Assembly: GCA_937907715.1 (NCBI GenBank)
Contig: CALERM010000081.1
Span: 1 to 29,585 of the forward strand
Source: an uncultured Clostridia bacterium
Lineage (GTDB): Bacteria > Bacillota > Clostridia > Oscillospirales > Oscillospiraceae
Direction: 5' to 3'
Length of the DNA: 29,585 nt
Shown here piece by piece: positions 23,924-29,585 of this stretch. The notes beneath the pieces are model-generated. The model had not been told where the DNA came from and searched no databases. It worked only from the letters and a program-made list of their open reading frames with translations. Every line of letters starts with the position of its first letter. Position 1 is the first letter of the stretch. The position numbers and the translations under genes were made by a program.

Positions 23924-23952
23924 AGTATACTGCTTTAAATGCATAAAGTCAA
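23924..23952 (-). promoter_or_regulatory. Promoter of the leader/TrpX-type transporter operon
   Basis: On the minus strand, TTGACT (23947-23952), a 17-bp spacer and TATACT (23924-23929). The start near 23917 gives a 264-nt leader before the lipoprotein gene. Confidence 0.87.
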
Positions 23953-24010
23953 GAGGCGTTCCGTGTAAGCTTTCGCAAAAATCGCATGTAAAACTTGTTG
24001 GTTTTGACGA

Positions 24011-24044
24011 AAAGCGGCGACCGGTTTCAGAAACCAGCCGCCGC
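24011..24044 (-). terminator. Intrinsic terminator of the Spo0A_C-like gene
   Basis: On the minus strand, a 14-bp stem (24031-24044 with 24014-24027; two wobble pairs), 3-base loop, then TTTT. It begins 21 bases after the gene's stop and isolates it from the transporter operon. Confidence 0.85.
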
Positions 24045-24064
24045 AGTGCGTCCATATTCTCAAC

Positions 24065-24451
24065 TCAGAACAGCAGCGTCGGCACATGCTGCACAACGTG
24101 GTAGAAGGGCTTGTCAAAATGCACCAGAAACGCCAGATAAAAGATTATCTCGTTCGGCGCGCGCAGGTCGCGGATGGGCTTTCCGAGATACTGCTCTACC
24201 TCGCCCGCTTCCAGCATCGCGTCCCAGCAGAGGTTGCAGAGTCTGACGATCTGGCGGCTGACGGCAGCAGTGTTTTTCCCGAGCTGCTTTGCCACGGGCG
24301 TATAAATATCACGCGTCACGCGAATATCGTCCATCGCAATATTCTGCGCAAACAGCAGCTCCATGGCAAGGTCGATTGCCATGCTGAACGGAAGCGTATT
24401 GTAGCGGGTCGGTCCAACCAGCGCATAAATCGTCCGTTCTGTTTTTGTCAT
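24065..24451 (-). CDS. Stand-alone Spo0A C-terminal (DNA-binding) domain protein
   Basis: Protein of 128 aa resembling the Spo0A effector domain with no receiver domain. The stretches IDLAMELLFAQNIAMDDI, TRDIYTPVAKQLGKNTAAVSRQIVRL and CWDAM correspond to Spo0A's conserved I-TK-LYPDIAKK-NTTASRVERAIRHAIE-AW region, and RAPNEIIFYLAFLV to its PTNSEFIAMVADKL end. It is therefore a probable DNA-binding regulator without phosphorylation control. The ATG at 24451 follows an AAGGTGGG site and a family-like N-terminus; the frame opens further upstream without a ribosome site. It is monocistronic, with a phased repeat array at its predicted transcription start. Confidence 0.85.
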   Translation of the reverse strand: MTKTERTIYALVGPTRYNTLPFSMAIDLAMELLFAQNIAMDDIRVTRDIYTPVAKQLGKNTAAVSRQIVRLCNLCWDAMLEAGEVEQYLGKPIRDLRAPNEIIFYLAFLVHFDKPFYHVVQHVPTLLF

Positions 24452-24488
24452 ATCATGGACCCACCTTTCAAACAACACCTTATTATGA

Positions 24489-24534
24489 TATGACACCTTA
24501 TGAGCCATTCGACAAATTCGGACAGAAACGGACA
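24489..24534 (-). promoter_or_regulatory. 10-bp-phased TGTC repeat array (0A-box-like operator)
   Basis: On the minus strand: TGTCCGT (24528-24534), TGTCCGA (24518-24524) and TGTCGAA (24508-24514), each starting exactly 10 bp after the last. A fourth TGTC (TGTCATA, 24489-24495) starts 19 bp further on. TGTCGAA is the perfect Spo0A box. The array starts at about +2 of the predicted transcript, a position suited to repression. Confidence 0.6.
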
Positions 24535-24542
24535 GATAATCC

Positions 24543-24571
24543 AATATATAGATTTTGATATACTCCCACAA
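24543..24571 (-). promoter_or_regulatory. Probable promoter of the Spo0A_C-like gene
   Basis: On the minus strand, TTGTGG (24566-24571), a 17-bp spacer and TATATT (24543-24548). The -35 is weak. The start near 24536 leaves an 85-nt leader. Confidence 0.55.
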
Positions 24572-24575
24572 TTAC

Positions 24576-24612
24576 AAAAAAAATCCCGGAAAAGGGAATG
24601 CCTTCTCCGGGA
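24576..24612 (-). terminator. Intrinsic terminator of the ffh-rpsP-khpA operon
   Basis: On the minus strand, a 12-bp stem (24601-24612 with 24584-24595, one wobble) and 5-base loop, followed by eight T. It lies directly after khpA, so the operon ends there. Confidence 0.92.
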
Positions 24613-24618
24613 CTTGCG

Positions 24619-24846
24619 TCAGTCGACGATTTCTACCGACACCTTCTGTCCGCTGCGCTGGGCGACGGACTTGACGATGGTGCGGATTTCCTTGGCGATA
24701 CGGCCCTGACGACCAATAAGCTTGCCCATATCCTCTGGCGCGACACGAAGTTCAAGAACAGTGGTCTCGCCTTCGATCTCGGTGACGCTCACGCTGTCGG
24801 GGTTATCGACGAGGTTTTTTGCCATATACAGCAAAAGTTCCTTCAT
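24619..24846 (-). CDS. khpA: KH-domain RNA-binding protein KhpA
   Basis: Protein of 75 aa, the usual KhpA (YlqC) size. It is a single KH domain with the GxxG loop as GRQG (LIGRQGRIAKEIRTIVKS). In Firmicutes KhpA forms a dimer with KhpB/Jag and binds many RNAs, affecting cell division and envelope genes. The ATG at 24846 is 8 bases after GGAG; an in-frame GTG three codons earlier is too close to that site. It follows rpsP by 18 bases in the usual Gram-positive order. Confidence 0.94.
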   Translation of the reverse strand: MKELLLYMAKNLVDNPDSVSVTEIEGETTVLELRVAPEDMGKLIGRQGRIAKEIRTIVKSVAQRSGQKVSVEIVD

Positions 24847-24864
24847 AGCAGCCACTCCAGGCCC

Positions 24865-25101
24865 TTACAGCACGTTTGCCTTTTTCAGAAGTCCGCGAAC
24901 CGTATCGGTGGGCTGAGCGCCGTTCTTGATCCACTGCTTTGCCTTCTCCGCGTCGACAGTGATCGCAGCTTCTGCCTTGGGATCATACGTGCCGATCTCT
25001 TCGATGCAGCGGCCGTCGCGCGGGAAGCGGGAGTCGGCGACAACGATGCGGTAGTACGGAGCCTTCTTAGCGCCCATTCTTCTGAGTCTGATCTTAACCA
25101 T
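24865..25101 (-). CDS. rpsP: 30S ribosomal protein S16
   Basis: Protein of 78 aa with the S16 start MVKIRLRRMGAKKAPYYRIV and the motifs DSRFPRDGRCIEEIGTYDP and WIKNGAQPTDTVRGLL. A component of the small ribosomal subunit needed for its assembly. GGAGG lies 9 bases before the ATG. A 71-base gap with a small hairpin (GCTAA/TTAGC) separates it from ffh. Confidence 0.99.
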   Translation of the reverse strand: MVKIRLRRMGAKKAPYYRIVVADSRFPRDGRCIEEIGTYDPKAEAAITVDAEKAKQWIKNGAQPTDTVRGLLKKANVL

Positions 25102-25172
25102 GAGATATTTCCTCCAAAATTTCTTTGTTCTTTTATTCGTAAAGCTATGCTAAACTTAGCTGAAACGATGTG

Positions 25173-26540
25173 TTACATGCCAGGGAAGCCGCCGGGGAAG
25201 CCGCCCATGCCGCCGAATTTGCCCATGCGCTTCATCTTTTTGGACGCGCCGGGACCGGAGAATTGCCTGACCATCTGATTCATCATGTCGAACTGCTTTA
25301 AAAGCTGATTGATCTGCTCGACCTTCACGCCTGCGCCCGCAGCAATGCGGCGCTTGCGGCTGTGGTTGAGCACCGACGGATTCTCCCGTTCGTAGGGCGT
25401 CATGGACTGGATGATCGCTTCGGTGCGCGTGAGCGCCTTTTCATCGAGCTGCGTATTTTTGAGCGCGCCCGCGTTCATGCCGGGAACCATGCCTGCGATG
25501 TCCTGCAGGCTTCCCATGCCCTTGAGCTGAACCAGCTGATCATAGAAATCGGCAAGCGTAAATTTGTTGGACTTGAGCTTCTGCTCCAGCTCGGCTGCCT
25601 TTTTCGCGTCGAACGCAGCCTCTGCCTTTTCAATGAGCGTCAGTACATCTCCCATGCCGAGGATTCTCGACGCCATGCGCCCGGGGTGGAACGGCTCGAT
25701 CTGGTCAAGCTTTTCGCCCGTACCGATGAACTTGATGGGCTTTCCGGTCACCGCCTTGACCGACAGCGCCGCGCCGCCTCTTGCATCGCCGTCGAGCTTT
25801 GAGAGCATCACGCCGTCGATGTCGAGATATTCGTTGAAGGTCTGCGCGGCGTTTACCGCGTCCTGACCGGTCATTGCGTCGACGACAAGCAGAATCTCGT
25901 TCGGCTTCACCGCCGCCTTGATCGCCTTGAGCTCGTCCATCAGCGCCTCGTCGACGTGCAGCCGGCCGGCAGTATCAAGGAAGACCATGTCGTTTCCGTG
26001 CCGGATGGCGTGGGCGACGGCAGCCTTTGCGATGTCGACCGGGTTTGTCTGCCCCATTTCAAAAACGGGAATATCAAGCTGAGAACCGACGACCTGCAGC
26101 TGCTTAATGGCGGCGGGACGGTAAATGTCGCAGGCGACGAGCAGCGGATTTTTGTTCTGCTTTTTGAAAAGCCCCGCCAGCTTTGCACCGTTGGTCGTTT
26201 TGCCCGCGCCCTGCAGACCCACCAGCATCACGATGGTCGGCGGCTGGGACGCCATGTGGATTTTCTGGTTGTCGCTGCCCATGAGGGCCGTCAGCTCCTC
26301 GTTGACAATCTTGACGATCATCTGCGCAGGGGTCAGACTCTCCAGCACATCCGCGCCGACGGCGCGCTCGGTGGTCTTTTTGATAAAGTCCTTGACGACC
26401 TTGTAGCTGACGTCGGCTTCCAGCAGCGCCAGACGAATCTCGCGCATTGCCTCCTTGACGTCTGCCTCGGAGAGCCGCCCTTTGCCGCGCAGCTTTTTGA
26501 ACGCCGCAGACAGCTTTTCGGTCAAGCCTTCAAATGCCAT
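25173..26540 (-). CDS. ffh: Signal recognition particle protein Ffh
   Basis: Protein of 455 aa, full length. The N-domain spans about residues 1-90. The G-domain carries GLQGAGKTT, DTAGR and SKLDGDARGGAAL. The methionine-rich M-domain from about residue 300 ends in a Gly/Phe/Met tail (GGMGGFPGG). Ffh binds the 4.5S RNA and signal sequences of nascent membrane proteins and delivers them to FtsY at the membrane. AAAGGAG precedes the ATG, which starts 3 bases after the ylxM stop. The 4.5S RNA gene is not in the window. Confidence 0.99.
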   Translation of the reverse strand: MAFEGLTEKLSAAFKKLRGKGRLSEADVKEAMREIRLALLEADVSYKVVKDFIKKTTERAVGADVLESLTPAQMIVKIVNEELTALMGSDNQKIHMASQPPTIVMLVGLQGAGKTTNGAKLAGLFKKQNKNPLLVACDIYRPAAIKQLQVVGSQLDIPVFEMGQTNPVDIAKAAVAHAIRHGNDMVFLDTAGRLHVDEALMDELKAIKAAVKPNEILLVVDAMTGQDAVNAAQTFNEYLDIDGVMLSKLDGDARGGAALSVKAVTGKPIKFIGTGEKLDQIEPFHPGRMASRILGMGDVLTLIEKAEAAFDAKKAAELEQKLKSNKFTLADFYDQLVQLKGMGSLQDIAGMVPGMNAGALKNTQLDEKALTRTEAIIQSMTPYERENPSVLNHSRKRRIAAGAGVKVEQINQLLKQFDMMNQMVRQFSGPGASKKMKRMGKFGGMGGFPGGFPGM

Positions 26541-26543
26541 ACG

Positions 26544-26888
26544 TTACTCCTTTATGCTTGCGCTTGCGAGCAGGATGCTCTGCACTGCCCCGCGCGCCTC
26601 GGGAATCGATTGCAGCCGCTCGCACGCACCTGCGATTGCCTCCAGCGCCTTTGCCGTGCGCCGGTCGCGCGCGATGCAGCCGGTGACGCGCTCAAACTCG
26701 CCGAGCGCCGTTTCCGCCCGGCTGAGCGAATCGTGGACGCCCTGGCGCGTGATGCCGAGCTCCGATGCAATTTCGCTCAGGGAGAGGTCCTGATTGTAGT
26801 ACAGATCGAAGCAGATCCGCTGCTTCTTGCTCAGAAGCTCTCCGTAATAATCAAACAGCAGGGACATCTGCAGCGCGTCTTGCTTCAT
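26544..26888 (-). CDS. ylxM: YlxM-like SRP-associated helix-turn-helix protein
   Basis: Protein of 114 aa of the UPF0122 family. It contains a sigma-70 region 4-like helix-turn-helix: LSKKQRICFDLYYNQDLSLSEIASELGITRQGVHDSLSRAETAL. YlxM is encoded directly before ffh in most Firmicutes and has been linked to SRP function in streptococci. AGGAGG precedes the ATG. It is the first gene of the SRP operon. Confidence 0.95.
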   Translation of the reverse strand: MKQDALQMSLLFDYYGELLSKKQRICFDLYYNQDLSLSEIASELGITRQGVHDSLSRAETALGEFERVTGCIARDRRTAKALEAIAGACERLQSIPEARGAVQSILLASASIKE

Positions 26889-26933
26889 GGAGTCCCTCCT
26901 GAACTGTCAACCTTTTTTCTTTACAGCCAGAGT

Positions 26934-26962
26934 ATCATACTAAATTTTCGTCTGTTTGTCAA
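26934..26962 (-). promoter_or_regulatory. Strong promoter of the ylxM-ffh-rpsP-khpA operon
   Basis: On the minus strand, a perfect TTGACA (26957-26962), a 17-bp spacer and TATGAT (26934-26939). The start is near 26927, giving a leader of about 40 nt. Confidence 0.9.
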
Positions 26963-27016
26963 GCAAAAATCTTGACAGGCGGAAGCTTTTTCCGGTTAGT
27001 CTTCCCGGTTCAATGC

Positions 27017-27045
27017 TTTACATTTTAGTGACAATGTGTTAAAAT
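27017..27045 (+). promoter_or_regulatory. Promoter of the SLH/phosphodiester glycosidase gene
   Basis: TTTACA (27017-27022), a 17-bp spacer and TAAAAT (27040-27045), with an extended TGT just before the -10. The start near 27052 gives a 72-nt leader. Confidence 0.8.
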
Positions 27046-27123
27046 TAAGAAACAAAACTGAGGGCAGCCGCCTTTCGGTCTGCCTGCCGGATATCTGTAC
27101 GGATTGGAATGAGGAGGATGCCT

Positions 27124-29427
27124 ATGAAACGAATGATTGCCTGCGCGCTGGCGCTTTGTCTGACGGTGGGGCTGTTTACCGCAGCCGCCGGCGCCGTGAC
27201 GCGCGAGGAGGTCCTGAAATGGACCACGCCGCTTGCCGACAATGTCAGTCTCATCGAATTGACGCACGCGGAGGAAACGGCGGAAGGTCCCAAAAACCTG
27301 CTGCAGCAGCACGCGCTTACATATCAGCCCGGCGGCGATGTGCGTCCGATGGTGATCTACGGATCAACACTCTACGGCAGAAGCACCATGAGCAAAATCG
27401 CAGCGTATCTGGACGATCAGAACCTGAGTCTGGTCGCCGGTGTGAACGGCTCGTTCTTTGACATGTCGACCGGCATTCCCTACGGCTTTATCGTCACAGA
27501 CGGCGTGCTGCGCACGAGCGGCAATATCAATTCCGTCGGCTTTTTCAAAGACGGAAGCGCCATCATCGGAAGCCCTGACGCACATGTGCTGCTGACAGGC
27601 GGCGCGTTCAGCGGTACGGAGATCTTCTATAATAAGGTCCTCACAACTGCCAACGGCATCGGGCTTTACTCGCGCGATTATGACACGGCGACGAAAAATA
27701 CCGTCTCTGCCTACAATCTCGTTCTCAAGCCCGTCTCGGGAAGCGAGCGTGAACTGACGCTTTCGGGCGAAATGACGCTGGAGATTACGAAAATCGCGGA
27801 AAGCACCGCATCCTGCACCATTCCTGCGGGCGGCTTCGTCCTCTCGATTGCAGAAAAGACGAGCTACGCAAGCGTCCTTGCCAGCATGAAGGCATTTCAG
27901 ATCGGAGACCGCATCACCATTTCGGTTCGCTGCGCGGACGAGTGGGAGGATGTTGCCTATGCCTGCGGCGGCGGAGACCTTCTGGTGGAAGACGAAATCG
28001 CGCTGGAAAACTTCTCGCTCGACACGAAGAATGAGCAGCGCGCCAGAACCGCCATCGGTATCAAACCGGACGGCACCGTCGTCATTTATACCGCAGACGA
28101 ATCTGCCAATTCTGCCGGCATGGACCTGTACGATCTTGCAGATAGGATGGAGTCGCTCGGCTGCGAAACCGCGCTCAATCTGGACGGCGGCGGCTCAACG
28201 ATGGTCGGCGTGCAGTATCCGGGCTATGACAAATGCGCCACGGCAAACTCCCCCACGGACGGGTCGATGCGCGCGTGCGCCAACTTCATTTTCCTTGTGC
28301 GTGAAAAAACGCAGGCGGAAGAAGCAGACCATCTGTTCCTCTACCCCGCGCACAGCTACGCGCTGCCCGGTGCGACGGTCAATTTTGCCCTGAAGGCAGC
28401 CGACCGCAATTATGCGGCAACGGATGTTCCGGGCAGCATCAGCTGGTCGACCAATTTCGGCGCCGTCGGCGAGGGCAAGCTGGTGCTGGACACGTCCTCA
28501 TTTAACGGCGGTATTTCCGACGCTGTCGTCAGCGCAAAGGCAGACGGCATGTCCGCCCGTGCCACGGTGTCCATTCTCCAGCAGGTCACGGACATCAGCA
28601 TTTATAAGGAAGACGGCAAGATCAGACTCAAGACGCTCCACACTCCGGCAGAGACCGACGTACAGCTGAGCGCGGGCGCGACGTATTACGGAAACGCGGT
28701 TCTCAGCGCACCGGACAGCTTCACCTGGGAGGTCACGGGCGGCATCGGCACGATCACGGAAAGCGGCAAATTTACAAGCGCAAAGGTTACAAAGCTGACT
28801 GAGGGCGCCATCGAGGTCTCCTACGGCGAAACGACCGCCTCCATCCCCGTCACCGTCAGCCCGACGAATCCGTTCTCCGACACGAAGGGGCACTGGGCGG
28901 AAACCTATATCAACGACCTCTACTTTGAAGGCACGCTCACCGGCTCGACCGGCAAGGACGGCAAGCTTCTCTACCGCCCGGATGATTCCATGACCCGGCA
29001 GGAATTCATCGTTGCACTTATGCGCTATCTCGGAACCGACCTTGGCAATTACAGCTCCGCCTCGCTTCCGTTTGCCGATACCGGCAAAATCGGTTCCTGG
29101 GCGCTGGACGCCGTAAAGGCAGCATACAGCCTCGGCTATCTGGGCGGTTCGAGTGAAAACGGCAAGCTCTACGCCAATCCCACCGCGACCATCACGCGGC
29201 AGGAGGCAATGGTCATTCTCGCCCGCTCCCAGAATCTCACGGACGGCGGAAGCAGCAGCCTGACCGGCTTCTCGGACGCAGCAAAGATCGCCGACTGGGC
29301 GAAAGCTTCTCTTTCCGCGATGGTCGACCGCAGGATCATCGGCGGCTCGAACGGCAAGCTGAACCCGACCGGCAAGGTCACGCGCGCCGAGGTTGCGAAG
29401 ATGCTCTGGGCATTGGAAAACAACTAA
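27124..29427 (+). CDS. SLH-anchored phosphodiester glycosidase family protein
   Basis: Protein of 767 aa. A signal peptide of about 24 residues ends near AAAGA. Residues of about 75-395 form a NAGPA-type (DUF2233) phosphodiester glycosidase domain, with VNGSFFD at about 108 and the hallmark NLDGGGSTMV at 352. A beta-rich, Ig-like region follows to about 575. Residues 582-767 hold three SLH repeats (NPFSDTKGHWAETYI; LPFADTGKIGSWALDAV; FSDAAKIADWAKASL), which bind pyruvylated secondary cell-wall polymers. It is a surface enzyme that may uncover sugar phosphodiesters on wall polymers or host glycans; the substrate is not known. GAGGAGG lies 6 bases before the chosen ATG; earlier in-frame ATGs overlap or precede that site. 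Confidence 0.9.
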   Translation: MKRMIACALALCLTVGLFTAAAGAVTREEVLKWTTPLADNVSLIELTHAEETAEGPKNLLQQHALTYQPGGDVRPMVIYGSTLYGRSTMSKIAAYLDDQNLSLVAGVNGSFFDMSTGIPYGFIVTDGVLRTSGNINSVGFFKDGSAIIGSPDAHVLLTGGAFSGTEIFYNKVLTTANGIGLYSRDYDTATKNTVSAYNLVLKPVSGSERELTLSGEMTLEITKIAESTASCTIPAGGFVLSIAEKTSYASVLASMKAFQIGDRITISVRCADEWEDVAYACGGGDLLVEDEIALENFSLDTKNEQRARTAIGIKPDGTVVIYTADESANSAGMDLYDLADRMESLGCETALNLDGGGSTMVGVQYPGYDKCATANSPTDGSMRACANFIFLVREKTQAEEADHLFLYPAHSYALPGATVNFALKAADRNYAATDVPGSISWSTNFGAVGEGKLVLDTSSFNGGISDAVVSAKADGMSARATVSILQQVTDISIYKEDGKIRLKTLHTPAETDVQLSAGATYYGNAVLSAPDSFTWEVTGGIGTITESGKFTSAKVTKLTEGAIEVSYGETTASIPVTVSPTNPFSDTKGHWAETYINDLYFEGTLTGSTGKDGKLLYRPDDSMTRQEFIVALMRYLGTDLGNYSSASLPFADTGKIGSWALDAVKAAYSLGYLGGSSENGKLYANPTATITRQEAMVILARSQNLTDGGSSSLTGFSDAAKIADWAKASLSAMVDRRIIGGSNGKLNPTGKVTRAEVAKMLWALENN

Positions 29428-29438
29428 AACTGAGCAGT

Positions 29439-29473
29439 AAAAAATCCGGAACGCACCGCGTTCCGGATTTTTT
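29439..29473 (+). terminator. Intrinsic terminator after the SLH glycosidase gene
   Basis: A perfect 16-bp stem AAAAAATCCGGAACGC/GCGTTCCGGATTTTTT (29439-29454 with 29458-29473) and ACC loop. The palindromic repeat begins at the very next base. Confidence 0.93.
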
Positions 29474-29585
29474 AGGGTGTATCTGAAAACTCCCGATGTG
29501 ACCGGCAGCGAGGAATTTTCGCGCTGAGCAAGACATTTTTTCGCAGGAATACTGACGTATTTCAAGAAAAAATGGCACGGCGCAG
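29474..29585 (-). repeat. MITE-like palindromic repeat, copy 2 (truncated by window end)
   Basis: The inverted copy of the element at 2650-2813. Bases 29494-29585 match the reverse complement of 2701-2792 at 86 of 92 positions, and its outer end is the same AGGGTGTAT, flanked by TA when the end is read as GGGTG. Its palindrome centre is at 29554/29555, so its far end should lie about 50 bases beyond the window. Confidence 0.85.

Noticed and set aside
23654..23952. T-box or other known amino-acid riboswitch before the TrpX-type operon.
   Set aside because: No T-box AGGGTGGNACCGCG element or specifier layout is seen; the translated leader explains the region better.
23879..24055. In-frame N-terminal extension of the leader ORF giving a 90-aa protein.
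   Set aside because: It would start inside the upstream terminator region and above the promoter at 23924-23952; the internal ATG has the ribosome site.

Overview
The window is about 29.6 kb of GC-rich (high 50s percent by eye) Firmicutes chromosome. It most likely comes from a gut Clostridia of the Oscillospiraceae type. The evidence is strong AGGAGG ribosome sites, lipoproteins with Thr/Glu-rich linkers, a DUF4317 protein, SLH domains, a Spo0A-type DNA-binding domain and the Gram-positive ylxM-ffh-rpsP-khpA order. No phage, CRISPR array, rRNA or tRNA was seen. Genes are tightly packed and most transcription units have readable sigma-A promoters and intrinsic terminators.

Layout. (1) 1-4.5 kb: redox and stress genes. 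On the minus strand are an Fe-S aldo/keto reductase and the start of a low-molecular-weight protein tyrosine phosphatase, cut by the window edge. On the plus strand are a carboxymuconolactone decarboxylase-cupin fusion, a flavodoxin and hydroxylamine reductase (hcp). A 164-bp palindromic MITE-like repeat lies between flavodoxin and hcp. (2) 4.5-7.4 kb: a secreted SH3-domain protein diverges from a HAD phosphatase/CatA-like acetyltransferase pair; tandem Spo0A-box-like sites lie between them. (3) 7.4-17 kb: a nucleoside scavenging region with adenosine deaminase, a complete BMP-type nucleoside ABC importer, two tandem nucleoside hydrolases, and a convergent azoreductase/nucleoside phosphorylase pair. 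(4) 17-20.8 kb: a translationally coupled hflK-hflC-LURP-one operon diverging from a DUF4317 gene. (5) 20.8-24.6 kb: a TrpXYZ-type ABC importer preceded by a leader, and a monocistronic stand-alone Spo0A C-terminal-domain protein. (6) 24.6-26.9 kb: the SRP/ribosomal operon. (7) 27.1-29.4 kb: a large SLH-anchored phosphodiester glycosidase, followed by a second, inverted copy of the palindromic repeat that runs off the window.

Two regulatory arrangements stand out. The first is a complete transcription-attenuation layout before the TrpX-type transporter: promoter, a 31-codon leader peptide with 4 Tyr and 3 Phe but no Trp, an intrinsic terminator, and a short segment inside the leader ORF that could pair with the terminator. 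The second is an array of TGTC repeats spaced exactly 10 bp at the predicted transcription start of the Spo0A_C-like gene. It ends in a perfect 0A box and suggests autoregulation or Spo0A control. These functional readings are inferences from sequence.
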